Shown: positions 10,919-18,734, counted from the first letter of the stretch. The stretch is DNA of 32,374 nucleotides from Lysobacterales bacterium (GCA_026996795.1 JALWKC010000270.1:1-32374), one strand, 5' to 3'. The notes: generated from the sequence alone by a model not told the origin. Numbers and translations: made by a program.

Positions 10919-12629
10919 AACCCAGCAAGCCCATGGCTTCGAGTTTGAGAATAATGCGCTGGGCCGCTTCACCGGGCTTGCATTCGGTGGTATCGATGAC
11001 CAGATCGGCATGTTCCGGCGCTTCATACGGATCGCTGATGCCGGTAAATTCCTTGATAATTCCTGCGCGGGCCTTGGCGTACAGCCCTTTGCGATCACGT
11101 TGTTCACACACTGCCAGCGGCGTGGCCACGTACACTTCCAGAAAACCGCCGTGTTGCTCGACCATCGCGCGCACTTCGCGCCGGGTTTGCCGGTACGGGG
11201 CAATGGGCGCACAGATGGCAATGCCGCGATTCTTGGTGATTTCGCTGGCCACGTAACCGATACGGCGCACATTGAGGTCACGATGTTCGCGGGAAAAACC
11301 CAGCTCGCTGGACAGGTGCTTGCGCACCACGTCACCGTCCAGCAGGGTCACCGGCCGGTCATTCATTTCCATCAGATTGACCCGCAGGGCATTGGCAATG
11401 GTGGACTTGCCCGAGCCGGACAAGCCGGTAAAAAACACCGTAAACCCCTGACGGTTGCGCGGCGGGTAACTTTTGCGCAGTTGCTCTGCCACTTCCGGGT
11501 AGGTAAACCAGGCAGGAATTTCCAGGCCCAGTTGCAGCCGCCGGCGCAGTTCGGTGCCAGACAGATTGAGAATCTGCTCATCAGGTTTTACGGCCGATGC
11601 GGGTACGTATTGCGCGCGATCCTGGGAATAGACCATCATTTCAAAATCCACCATTTCAATACCCAACTCCTGTTCATGCTTTTTCAGCAGTTCCTGGGCC
11701 GCATAAGGCGCGTAAATAGGCTGGCCGGTGCTGTCGTTACCCGGGCCGGCGTGATCACGCCCCACAATCAGGTGTGAACAGCCGTAATTTTTGCGGATAA
11801 TGGCATGCCACAACGCCTCGCGCGGGCCGCCCATGCGCATGGCCAGTGGCAACAGGGACAAAGTGGTGGTCCGTTCGGGAAACTTGTCCAGAATGGCCTC
11901 GTAACAGCGCACGCGGGTAAAATGATCCACGTCGCCGGGCTTGGTCATGCCCACCACCGGATGAATCAACAGGTTGGCCTCCACGCGTTTGGCAGCCCTA
12001 AAGGTCAGCTCCTGGTGCGCGCGGTGCATGGGGTTACGTGTCTGGAAGGCCACCACACGATTCCAACCAAGGCGCTTGAATTTTTTGCGCAGTTCCTGCG
12101 GGGTATGCCGGTGATGCCGAAAATCGTAATGGGTTGGCAATTCAATGCCGCGAATGCGGCCACCCAGGTACCAGCTTCCGGCCTTGTTATGCAGGTAATC
12201 CACCGCCGGATGGGCCTGGTCAGTGGTGCTAAACACGGCTTGCGCTTCGCGCGTTTTGTCTGGTTGCCAGCGGCTTTCCACATCCAGCAAGGCCAGGGCC
12301 ACGCCCTCGGCATCTCGCAGCACCAGCGTCTGCCCAGGCTGCACCGTGCCGGCGGTGTCGTCGTCCACATCCAGCGTCACGGGCATGGGCCATAAGGTGC
12401 CATCAGGTAAACGCATGGAGCCCAGCACCGCGTCGTATTCGTCCTGCTTCAAGAATCCGGTCAGGGGAGAAAAGGCCCCGTTCATGAGCATTTCCAGGTC
12501 GCACACCTGGCGTTCGGTCAGGTTCCATTCCGGGCAATCCAGGGCTTCACGCTGGCGCTGTTTCTTTTCTTCGTCATTGGCCGGCAACAGATCGATCAAG
12601 GCGCCGCCGTGGGGAGTGTTCAATGCCAT
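10917..12629 (-). CDS. Bifunctional sulfate adenylyltransferase / adenylylsulfate kinase
   Basis: Fusion activating sulfate first to APS (ATP sulfurylase) and then to PAPS (APS kinase). The N-terminal single-subunit-type ATP sulfurylase shows FQTRNPMHRAHQEL near residues 195-208 and GRDHAGPGND near 285-295. The C-terminal kinase has the P-loop GLSGSGKST (about 400-408) and family motifs LDGDVVRKHLS, RRIGYVA and CEQRDRKGLYAKA. Both active sites look intact, so both activities are expected. At 570 residues the length suits a Sat-CysC fusion, different from the CysD/CysN enzyme of enterics. It lies 114 bases downstream of the TyrR-like gene on the same strand and faces the response regulator. 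Confidence 0.95.
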   Translation of the reverse strand: MALNTPHGGALIDLLPANDEEKKQRQREALDCPEWNLTERQVCDLEMLMNGAFSPLTGFLKQDEYDAVLGSMRLPDGTLWPMPVTLDVDDDTAGTVQPGQTLVLRDAEGVALALLDVESRWQPDKTREAQAVFSTTDQAHPAVDYLHNKAGSWYLGGRIRGIELPTHYDFRHHRHTPQELRKKFKRLGWNRVVAFQTRNPMHRAHQELTFRAAKRVEANLLIHPVVGMTKPGDVDHFTRVRCYEAILDKFPERTTTLSLLPLAMRMGGPREALWHAIIRKNYGCSHLIVGRDHAGPGNDSTGQPIYAPYAAQELLKKHEQELGIEMVDFEMMVYSQDRAQYVPASAVKPDEQILNLSGTELRRRLQLGLEIPAWFTYPEVAEQLRKSYPPRNRQGFTVFFTGLSGSGKSTIANALRVNLMEMNDRPVTLLDGDVVRKHLSSELGFSREHRDLNVRRIGYVASEITKNRGIAICAPIAPYRQTRREVRAMVEQHGGFLEVYVATPLAVCEQRDRKGLYAKARAGIIKEFTGISDPYEAPEHADLVIDTTECKPGEAAQRIILKLEAMGLLG

Positions 12630-12650
12630 AATGGTTTATGCTCAGGGTGA

Positions 12651-12740
12651 TTAATCAGGGAAAGAGGTTAAGACGGAATGAACGGGCAAACGGGTCAGCC
12701 AGCAGCACTGGCACACCACCGTCCAGCGCATTTTCAACAT
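12651..12740 (-). CDS. Cys-rich mini-ORF upstream of sat-cysC (speculative)
   Basis: A 29-codon ORF starts one codon after, and in frame with, the stop of the TyrR-like gene, and ends 22 bases before the sat-cysC ATG. Its core reads VVCQCCWL: three Cys codons in four, coinciding with a small GCCAG/CTGGC hairpin. Cys clusters in a leader before a sulfur-assimilation gene recall cysteine-responsive leader peptides, but no terminator/antiterminator pair is visible and a chance ORF is quite possible. Confidence 0.2.
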   Translation of the reverse strand: MLKMRWTVVCQCCWLTRLPVHSVLTSFPD

Positions 12741-12743
12741 GGC

Positions 12744-14210
12744 TCAGCCCTTCTTGTTGTTAATGCCGTACTTGTTAAGTTTCTGGGCAATGGTGGTGTG
12801 CGAAACGCCCAATCGGGCCGCCAGTTGGCGGGTGGACTGGTGCTTCCGGTACCAGTGTGCCAGAAATTTCTTTTCAAATTCAGCCACTGCTTCAGGCAGG
12901 CTGATGTGATCAAAATCCACCGCCGGTTCGATGGGCTCGTCCAGGGCGAAATCACTGCTCTGGATCACGTCATTCTCGGCCAGCAAGGTGGCCGTGTGCA
13001 GGGTGTTTTTCAATTGCCTGACATTGCCAGGCCAGTAATACTCACTGATCCGGTTCAAGGCGGCAAAAGAAAACTTCAGCCCCGTCTTGCCCAACTGCTC
13101 ACGAAACTGGCCAAGAAAATGCAGTGCCAGCGGTTCGATGTCCTCACGCCGTTGGCGCAAGGGTGGCACCGTCAGGCGCATCACATCCAGCGCGTAATGC
13201 AGTTCGGGAAGAAAGGCACCATTGGTGGCCATTGATTTAAGGTTGGCCGTGGTGGTGGCCATCAGCCGCACGGGCGCTTTGGCCTGGGTCAGATGCTGGT
13301 GGATTTTCTTCTGCAGCGGTAGCGAACACCGATCAATGGCTTTCAGCAGGATGGTTCCGCCTTCTGCCAGCTCCAGCAAACCGGTGGATTCCGCTCCGGC
13401 ACCGAATAGCTGGGTCAGCAACTGACTGTCGCTGGTGTTGGCGCAGTCCAGTTCCACAAACAGCTGGTTTCTGCGCGCGCTGTGGTGGTGGCAGGCCCGT
13501 GCCAGCAGGGATTTTCCCGTGCCACTTTCGCCACATAATAAAACCGGTGCATCAATGGCCGCCACACGCTTGGCACGTTCCACCAGCTCTTGCATGGCTG
13601 CCGAGGCAAACACCATCTGGTCAAACTGCTCAACATCCTCACTGTGCATGAGGTGGGAGCGCGTCAACACCCTTTCGGGCTGGTGAAATAACAGCAACGC
13701 ACCCAGCACCTTGCCTTCACTGTCCCGATAGGCACGCACTTCCACCAGCATGGGGCCGCGGACGGTTTCAATTTTGACCGGTATTTCTCCGGAACCGGCC
13801 GCATCGATCTTTTCTTTCCAGTCTCCGCCAGCAAAAACCTCAGCGATCCGCCGCGGCTGCTGTCCGTTGCTGTCAAACAGGGTGCGCGCCAGGCGATTGC
13901 GGTAGACCACCTGCCCTTTGCTGTTAATGCCCAACACCGGGTCTGGCATGGCATCCAGCAGTGAGGTCAACATCAGATTTCGCTCAACCGCCGGCATGAC
14001 AGGAATGGACTGAACCCACTTGACGCCATCAATTTTCATCAAATCCGCGGCAATGACGCTTTCGGTTGCGGCATCCACGGCTTGCGCCTGCAAGTACATT
14101 TTGCCGGTTTCTATTTCCACCCGGCGAATATCAATCTGTCGGGCAGCCAGCACGTCCATGATGGCCTTGGACATGCCGACGCGATTTTCGGTGGTGATCG
14201 CCAGCTGCAT
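12744..14210 (-). CDS. TyrR-like transcriptional regulator (ACT-PAS-AAA+-HTH)
   Basis: Domain order matches TyrR: N-terminal ACT domain (about 1-75, MQLAITTENRVGMSKAIMDV), PAS domain (about 80-190, LLDAMPDPVLGINSKGQVVY), AAA+ domain (about 205-420) with P-loop GESGTGKS near 222-230, and a C-terminal HTH (STRQLAARLGVSHTTIAQKL). As in E. coli TyrR there is no GAFTGA loop, so it should act on sigma70 promoters. Unlike TyrR, Walker B reads GGTILLKAID, with the Asp-Glu pair replaced by Lys-Ala, so ATP hydrolysis is doubtful. Length 488 versus 513 in E. coli. It is divergent from methionine gamma-lyase and upstream of sat-cysC, suggesting a sulfur or amino-acid regulon; the ligand is unknown. Confidence 0.85.
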   Translation of the reverse strand: MQLAITTENRVGMSKAIMDVLAARQIDIRRVEIETGKMYLQAQAVDAATESVIAADLMKIDGVKWVQSIPVMPAVERNLMLTSLLDAMPDPVLGINSKGQVVYRNRLARTLFDSNGQQPRRIAEVFAGGDWKEKIDAAGSGEIPVKIETVRGPMLVEVRAYRDSEGKVLGALLLFHQPERVLTRSHLMHSEDVEQFDQMVFASAAMQELVERAKRVAAIDAPVLLCGESGTGKSLLARACHHHSARRNQLFVELDCANTSDSQLLTQLFGAGAESTGLLELAEGGTILLKAIDRCSLPLQKKIHQHLTQAKAPVRLMATTTANLKSMATNGAFLPELHYALDVMRLTVPPLRQRREDIEPLALHFLGQFREQLGKTGLKFSFAALNRISEYYWPGNVRQLKNTLHTATLLAENDVIQSSDFALDEPIEPAVDFDHISLPEAVAEFEKKFLAHWYRKHQSTRQLAARLGVSHTTIAQKLNKYGINNKKG

Positions 14211-14220
14211 TGAATTCCCC

Positions 14221-14311
14221 GTGAAGTGTTCACTTTTCCTGACAGCGACAAAACCCCGGCTTTCCCTTTGATGGCTCGAACTCAGTAGTCAGCGCCAGTT
14301 TTCTGTCAGGA
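14221..14311. promoter_or_regulatory. Divergent control region between tyrR-like gene and methionine gamma-lyase
   Basis: The 225-bp intergenic region holds a palindrome GTGAAGTGTTCAC (14221-14233, close to the tyrR-like start) and a separated 9-bp inverted pair TCCTGACAG (14237-14245) / CTGTCAGGA (14303-14311). A 7-bp hairpin (AGCCGGC/GCCGGCT, 14372-14395) lies in the lyase leader. No canonical TyrR box (TGTAAA-N6-TTTACA) is visible. These are candidate operator elements only. Confidence 0.3.
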
Positions 14312-14435
14312 TATCATTACGCTTGTCTGCTTATCCTGGCGGCATTATCTCATTACAATCAGAAAAGCGAAAGCCGGCTGCACACCTTGCCGGCTCCGAT
14401 ACCTCGATCAGTTGCATCCTTAACAGGAAAACCCC

Positions 14436-15638
14436 ATGAAACACCCGTCTGCGAAAGAAAACGAACTTGCTTTTGAAACCCGTGCCATTCATGCGGCTTA
14501 TGCACCGCATGACCATCAAGGCGCGCTCAATCCACCGCTTCACCTCAGTTCCACCTATGCTTTCGAGAGCGTCGAACAAGGCGGTGGCGCCTTCGCCGGT
14601 GATAATCTGCATTACATTTATTCGCGCCTGGGCACGCCAACTCAGAGCATACTGGAACAGCGGCTGGCCAACCTGGAAAGCGCGGAAGCCGCACTGGCCT
14701 GCGCTTCGGGCATGGGGGCGATTAGCTCCACCCTGTGGTCGCTGGTGCAACCCGGTGATGAAATTATTGCCGACCACACCCTGTACGGCTGCACCTTCAG
14801 CTTTCTGGAACATGGACTGAAGAAGTTCGGCATCCAGGTTCGGTACATCGACCTGCAGGATCTCAAACAACTGGCCAACACCATCAGCGAAAAAACCGCC
14901 GTGGTCTATGGTGAGTCCCCCGCCAACCCCAACATGCGTCTGATTGACATCGCCGCCGTGGCAGAAATCACGGCCCCACACCGGGCCCGGTTGGTGATCG
15001 ATAACACCTATTGCACGCCTTATTTGCAACGGCCACTGGAGCTGGGCGCCGACCTGGTGGTTCATTCGGCCACCAAATACCTGGGCGGTCACGGGGATTT
15101 GATTGCCGGCTTCGTGGCCGGTGACGCAGAAACCCTGGAAACCATCCGTTATTACGGCCTCAAGGACATGACCGGGGCGGCCATTTCCGCACTGGACATT
15201 CACCTGATACTGCGCGGGCTGAAAACCCTTGCCGTGCGCATGGACAGGCATTGCCAGAATGCCCGTGCCATGGCCGAATTTCTGGAGGCTCACCCCAAGG
15301 TCAAGGTGGTTCATTATCCCGGGCTGGCGTCTTTCCCCCAGTATGAGCTGGCCAGCAAACAAATGCATGACACCGGTGGCATGCTGGCTTTTGAGCTGCA
15401 TGCCGACCGTGCCGGCAGCGCGCGTTTTGTGAACAGTTTGCAGCTCATTTTGTGCGCTGTCAGCCTCGGCGATTGTGAGACCCTGATTCAACACCCGGCC
15501 TCAATGACCCATTCCACCTACACCGAGGAAGAATTGGCCGAACACCTGATATCTCCCAATCTGCTGCGGCTGTCTGCCGGCCTGGAAAATAGCGATGACA
15601 TTCTGGCGGATCTGTCACAGGCACTAGGGAAGCTCTGA
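14436..15638 (+). CDS. Methionine gamma-lyase (PLP-dependent)
   Basis: Trans-sulfuration-family enzyme cleaving L-methionine to methanethiol, 2-oxobutyrate and ammonia. The PLP-lysine lies in HSATKYLGGHGDLIAG. The lyase-specific TLYGCTF motif with Tyr and Cys (Tyr114/Cys116 in the Pseudomonas enzyme) distinguishes it from cystathionine gamma-synthase and beta-lyase. VIDNTYCTPYLQRPLELG and LASFPQYELA also match methionine gamma-lyase closely. Length 400 is normal. The last codons GKL and the stop TGA are contributed by an inserted element (15628-15740); without it the frame would read QALDSL-stop, the same length. Divergent from a TyrR-like regulator that may control it. Confidence 0.92.
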   Translation: MKHPSAKENELAFETRAIHAAYAPHDHQGALNPPLHLSSTYAFESVEQGGGAFAGDNLHYIYSRLGTPTQSILEQRLANLESAEAALACASGMGAISSTLWSLVQPGDEIIADHTLYGCTFSFLEHGLKKFGIQVRYIDLQDLKQLANTISEKTAVVYGESPANPNMRLIDIAAVAEITAPHRARLVIDNTYCTPYLQRPLELGADLVVHSATKYLGGHGDLIAGFVAGDAETLETIRYYGLKDMTGAAISALDIHLILRGLKTLAVRMDRHCQNARAMAEFLEAHPKVKVVHYPGLASFPQYELASKQMHDTGGMLAFELHADRAGSARFVNSLQLILCAVSLGDCETLIQHPASMTHSTYTEEELAEHLISPNLLRLSAGLENSDDILADLSQALGKL

Positions 15639-15744
15639 TTGAATCTGGACGAAGCAGATTATGCCGAAAATATGCGAGAACAAGGCGAAGTCGGACATTT
15701 CATGTGTGAGAAACGAGTTCATGACTCAATCAGAGCTTCCCTAG
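15624..15744. mobile_element. MITE-like element with 15-bp terminal inverted repeats and CTAG duplication
   Basis: The element (15628-15740, 113 bp) has perfect terminal repeats GGAAGCTCTGATTGA / TCAATCAGAGCTTCC and is flanked on both sides by CTAG (15624-15627 and 15741-15744). It has no coding capacity. Joining the flanks at one CTAG restores an intact 3' end of the lyase gene (QALDSL then TAG), strong internal evidence for a clean insertion with target duplication. Because CTAG is self-complementary, the duplication could be only TA with a longer inverted repeat. A non-autonomous derivative of an IS5-like or similar DDE element is likely; the parent is not in the window. Confidence 0.85.
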
Positions 15745-15816
15745 ACAGCCTTTAGGGGCGTCATTTTCCCGTCAGCACACCCGTTTCACCCACAGCGGTA
15801 AAACTTTATGGCAATA

Positions 15817-15848
15817 ACACAGCCCGAGGATACTGCATCGGGCTGTGT
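15817..15848. terminator. Hairpin downstream of methionine gamma-lyase
   Basis: 11-bp perfect stem ACACAGCCCGA / TCGGGCTGTGT with a 10-base loop. No U-tract follows (AAGCTGTTATATAC), so it is a weak or factor-dependent terminator or an mRNA 3' stabiliser. Before insertion of the 113-bp element it would have lain about 75 bases after the lyase stop. Confidence 0.45.
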
Positions 15849-15932
15849 AAGCTGTTATATACAAAGAAAAGCGTTTCTGACCGGCATTTTTCCTAAGGCA
15901 TACGTCAATCGGCTTTATCTCCAAATTTCCTG

Positions 15933-15961
15933 TTGACTCACCGTATGCCACGATGTATATT
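15933..15961 (+). promoter_or_regulatory. Strong sigma70-type promoter with no downstream ORF
   Basis: TTGACT (15933-15938), 17-base spacer, TATATT (15956-15961). Transcription would start near 15967 on the plus strand, towards a terminator hairpin at 15999-16069. No plus-strand gene lies within reach, which suggests a small RNA. Confidence 0.6.
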
Positions 15962-15966
15962 TGAAG

Positions 15967-16075
15967 ACAAGGGAACTCAGAAAGACGAAAACCAGTTTAA
16001 GCGGGTCAGTCACACTTCCACACACATCCTCACTGCCCACACAGCAGTGATCCCATGACTGACCCGCTTTCTTAA
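15967..16075 (+). ncRNA. Candidate intergenic small RNA (about 110 nt)
   Basis: Bounded by the promoter at 15933-15961 and a hairpin plus U-rich tail ending near 16075. The 5' part is a purine-rich single strand with AAGGGAA. The 3' part is a long 14-bp stem enclosing a 43-base C/A-rich loop that carries CUUCC and UCCUC, sequences complementary to Shine-Dalgarno regions, and a 5-bp inner hairpin (CACTG/CAGTG). No known RNA family was recognised. Function as an mRNA-targeting regulator is inference. Confidence 0.5.
15999..16075 (+). terminator. Terminator hairpin of the candidate small RNA
   Basis: Perfect 14-bp stem AAGCGGGTCAGTCA (15999-16012) / TGACTGACCCGCTT (16056-16069), followed on the plus strand by TTTCTTAATTATT. 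The minus strand has no matching U-tract directly after the stem, so the polarity is plus. Confidence 0.6.
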
Positions 16076-16076
16076 T

Positions 16077-16115
16077 TATTAACCTGGCATCAATATAGGC
16101 GATACCAGGTTAATA
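16077..16115. repeat. REP-like palindromic repeat, copy 2
   Basis: Arms TATTAACCTGGCATC (16077-16091) and GATACCAGGTTAATA (16101-16115), with one mismatch, around AATATAGGC. Same element as 8416-8454. It overlaps the stop codon and last codon of the transporter-acyltransferase gene, placing a hairpin at that mRNA's 3' end. Confidence 0.75.
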
Positions 16116-18053
16116 ACCAACCTTTTCGCCATTTCGCCCTGTCTCCTCTTCTTCCCCGGACAAGTTTTTGCCGTGCTTCAGCTGCTCAACCAGCTGTTGC
16201 AGGAATTCCTTGCGGGCTTTTTCCGGTGGAACGGGCTTGCCCACCCGCAAATGAATGCGCGCCCAGAGTTTTTTCGGCCGGCGCTTGAGCGGGTTCTTCT
16301 CAGAACGGGAAAACAGAGAACCCCAGAGGTTATCCAGCGCCATAGGGATAACCGGCACCGGCGTTTCTTCAATGATGCGCTCGATACCACTACGAAAGGG
16401 CTGAATCTGGCCATCGGGCGTCAACCGACCCTCTGGAAAGATACACACCAGATCCCCGTCCTGAAGTGCCTGGCGAATGGCATCGAATGCCCGTTGATAC
16501 ATCTGCGGATCCTCATTTTTGCCGGCAATGGGGATGGCACGGGCCGACTTGAACAACCAGCGCGTCAGCGGTGCGTTGAATATCTTGTAATACATGACAA
16601 AGCGCACCGGCCGCCGCACGTAACCGCCAATAATCACCGGATCAACAAAACTGATGTGGTTACACACCAGCACGGCCGGGCCTTCGGGTGGAATGTTTTC
16701 CAGCCCTTCGGCCTTGACCCGGTAGATAACCTGCACCAGCAGCCATGCCAGCAGACGCATCAGGAACTCCGGCACGAGCGTAAAGATGTACAGGCTGACA
16801 AGAATATTCAAAACGGCCGTAAGCAGAAAAAGGGTCGGGATATCCAGTTGCAAAAAAGACAACACCGCAATGGCCATAATGGCCGAAACCACCATAAACA
16901 GGGCATTGATGATGTTATTGCCAGCAATAATGCGGGACAGGTGTTTGCGATCACCCCGTTCCTGCACCAGAGCATACAGCGGCACGATGAAAAGCCCCCC
17001 TGAGACGCCAATAAACATCATGTCCAGCAACACCCGCCAAGCACCGGCTTGTTGCAAAAAACCACTCAACCCAAGCACAGACTGAGGCGGCTGTTGCAAC
17101 CACTGTTGCGAAGCAAAATACAGATCGAGGCCAAAAACGGTCATGCCAATTGCGCCCAACGGCACCAGCCCAATTTCCACCCGATGGCCGGACAGCTTGT
17201 TACACAGCCAGGCACCCAGACCGATGCCAATGGAAAAAGCCGCCAACAGCAGTGTCACCACATGTTCATTGCCATGCAAAATGGTTTTGGTGAAATTGGG
17301 CACCTGGGCCAGAAAAATGGCGCCGTAAAACCAGAACCAGGAAATGCCGAGTATGGACAAAAAAACCACCCGGTTGCCTGGCAGGAATTTCAGGTTACGA
17401 AAAGTCTCGGCCACAACATTTTTGTTCAGCTTTAGCTCCGGGTCAGCCGGTGGCGCCGCGGGCACAAAGCGGGCAGAGAGAAACCCCATGACGGCAATAA
17501 GAACCACCGTCACCATGACTGGCCAGGGCGAGTCAAAAGCCACCAGCACCCCCCCGGCAATGGTGCCAATCAGGATGGCCAGAAAAGTGCTGGACTCAAT
17601 CCAGGCATTGCCCGTGACCAGTTCCTCCGGCTTGAGGTGCTGGGGCAACAGGCCGTATTTCACCGGGCCAAAGAGCGTGGATTGCGTTCCCATCAGAAAC
17701 AGCACCACCAATAACAAAGGCACGTTCTGCCACCAGAAACCCAGCGCCGCCAAGAGCATAATCAGAATTTCCATGGCCTTGATGCGGCGGATCAGCATGG
17801 ATTTTTCGTATTTGTCCGCCACCTGACCGGCAAAGGCGGAAAACAGGAAAAAAGGCAGGATAAACAGCCCAAAAGCCAGATTAACCAGCAGGTTGCTGTC
17901 ACCTTCTGCCGAATCCTTGACCACCTTGTAGGCTATCAGAATAACCAGCGCGTTCTTGAAAACATTGTCGTTGAAAGCGCCCCAGAACTGAGTCAGAAAA
18001 AAAGGCAGAAACCGGCGTTGCCGCAACAAATGCGGTTCTTTCTCTTGCTGCAT
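16110..18053 (-). CDS. LplT-like MFS transporter fused to PlsC-type acyltransferase
   Basis: The N-terminal about 420 residues form a multi-helix MFS domain of the lysophospholipid transporter type (FWGAFNDNVFKNALV; GTQSTLFGPVKYGLLPQHL). Residues from about 430 form a cytoplasmic glycerophospholipid acyltransferase: catalytic NHISFVD (HX4D) near 465 and FPEGRLTPDG near 540. The likely role is to import lysophospholipids and re-acylate them, as LplT plus Aas do in E. coli. The acyl-ACP synthetase domain that follows PlsC in Aas is absent; the protein ends with a charged tail at 647 residues. The stop codon lies inside a REP-like palindrome. The domain assignment is firm; substrate is inferred. 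Confidence 0.9.
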   Translation of the reverse strand: MQQEKEPHLLRQRRFLPFFLTQFWGAFNDNVFKNALVILIAYKVVKDSAEGDSNLLVNLAFGLFILPFFLFSAFAGQVADKYEKSMLIRRIKAMEILIMLLAALGFWWQNVPLLLVVLFLMGTQSTLFGPVKYGLLPQHLKPEELVTGNAWIESSTFLAILIGTIAGGVLVAFDSPWPVMVTVVLIAVMGFLSARFVPAAPPADPELKLNKNVVAETFRNLKFLPGNRVVFLSILGISWFWFYGAIFLAQVPNFTKTILHGNEHVVTLLLAAFSIGIGLGAWLCNKLSGHRVEIGLVPLGAIGMTVFGLDLYFASQQWLQQPPQSVLGLSGFLQQAGAWRVLLDMMFIGVSGGLFIVPLYALVQERGDRKHLSRIIAGNNIINALFMVVSAIMAIAVLSFLQLDIPTLFLLTAVLNILVSLYIFTLVPEFLMRLLAWLLVQVIYRVKAEGLENIPPEGPAVLVCNHISFVDPVIIGGYVRRPVRFVMYYKIFNAPLTRWLFKSARAIPIAGKNEDPQMYQRAFDAIRQALQDGDLVCIFPEGRLTPDGQIQPFRSGIERIIEETPVPVIPMALDNLWGSLFSRSEKNPLKRRPKKLWARIHLRVGKPVPPEKARKEFLQQLVEQLKHGKNLSGEEEETGRNGEKVGY

Positions 18054-18158
18054 TGGGACATCCCCATTCCATTCACAGGCCCAGCTTGGGCAAAAACCCA
18101 GTCTACCAAACCGGGTTCAATTTCAGAAACGCATTTTACAATTGCTGACCCACTGCGT

Positions 18159-18187
18159 TTGACCTGCCTCCACGGGCTTGTTATTCT
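18159..18187 (+). promoter_or_regulatory. Sigma70-type promoter of the BON-LysM gene
   Basis: TTGACC (18159-18164), 17-base spacer, TATTCT (18182-18187), 46 bases before the start codon and divergent from the transporter gene. Confidence 0.55.
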
Positions 18188-18233
18188 CAATCGGCAATCG
18201 TTATTCAAAACCGTCAAACAAAAGGAGGACGCC

Positions 18234-18734
18234 ATGGGATTTTTCGATTTTATTTCAGACGCCGGTGCCAAGATTTTTGGCGAGAAGGAAAGCGTTGAAG
18301 ACGTCACCGTTCCAATCAAGCAACACATTGCCAATCATGGTATTGATACCAGCCAGATGAAGACGCAGTTCCGCGAAGGCACCGTCGTGCTCAGCGGTTA
18401 CGTGCCAGATCAGGAGCAAAAAGAGAAAGCGGTGCTGGTGGCCGGCAACGTGGCTGGCGTCAAGGGCGTTCAGGACAACCTGATTGTGGGCGCACCGGCG
18501 GTTGGCGAAAGCGAACAGGTCAGCGCCGAACCCAGCAGTGACGCCGCCAGCGGTGAAGCGCAGTGGGAATCAAAAACCTACACCGTGCAACCGGGCGACA
18601 CCCTGTCCAAAATCGCCAAGGAAATGTATGGCGACGCCATGAAATATCCGGTCATTTTCGAAGCCAACCGCCCCATGCTGAAAGACCCAGACCACATTTA
18701 CCCGGGTCAGGTCTTGCGTATTCCCAAACTCTGA
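18234..18734 (+). CDS. BON-LysM domain protein, Kbp/YgaU family
   Basis: 166 residues. An N-terminal BON domain (about 20-85, VLSGYVPDQEQKEKA and GVKGVQDNLIV) is followed by an acidic Ser/Ala linker and a C-terminal LysM domain (about 115-165, YTVQPGDTLSKIAKEMYGD ... IYPGQVLRIP). The order matches E. coli Kbp (YgaU), a cytoplasmic K+-binding protein; there is no signal peptide (MGFFDFISDAG), in keeping with that. The start at 18234 has an excellent AAAGGAGG (18221-18228); an in-frame upstream extension to 18018 crosses the promoter and is rejected. Monocistronic, with a promoter at 18159 and a terminator at 18786. Confidence 0.92.
   Translation: MGFFDFISDAGAKIFGEKESVEDVTVPIKQHIANHGIDTSQMKTQFREGTVVLSGYVPDQEQKEKAVLVAGNVAGVKGVQDNLIVGAPAVGESEQVSAEPSSDAASGEAQWESKTYTVQPGDTLSKIAKEMYGDAMKYPVIFEANRPMLKDPDHIYPGQVLRIPKL

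Noticed and set aside
11010..11777. Plus-strand frame of 255 codons opposite sat-cysC
   Set aside because: Lies fully within an enzyme gene with intact motifs on the other strand and has no recognisable domain or ribosome-binding site.
12714..12746. Mini-ORF as a C-terminal extension of the TyrR-like protein lost by a nonsense mutation
   Set aside because: The protein already ends at the position expected from E. coli TyrR (after the HTH and a short KK-rich tail).
14211..14435. Classical TyrR box in front of methionine gamma-lyase
   Set aside because: No TGTAAA-N6-TTTACA or close variant found; only unrelated inverted repeats are present.
18018..18233. N-terminal extension of the BON-LysM protein
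   Set aside because: It would include the promoter region; the ATG at 18234 has a strong Shine-Dalgarno and matches the family.
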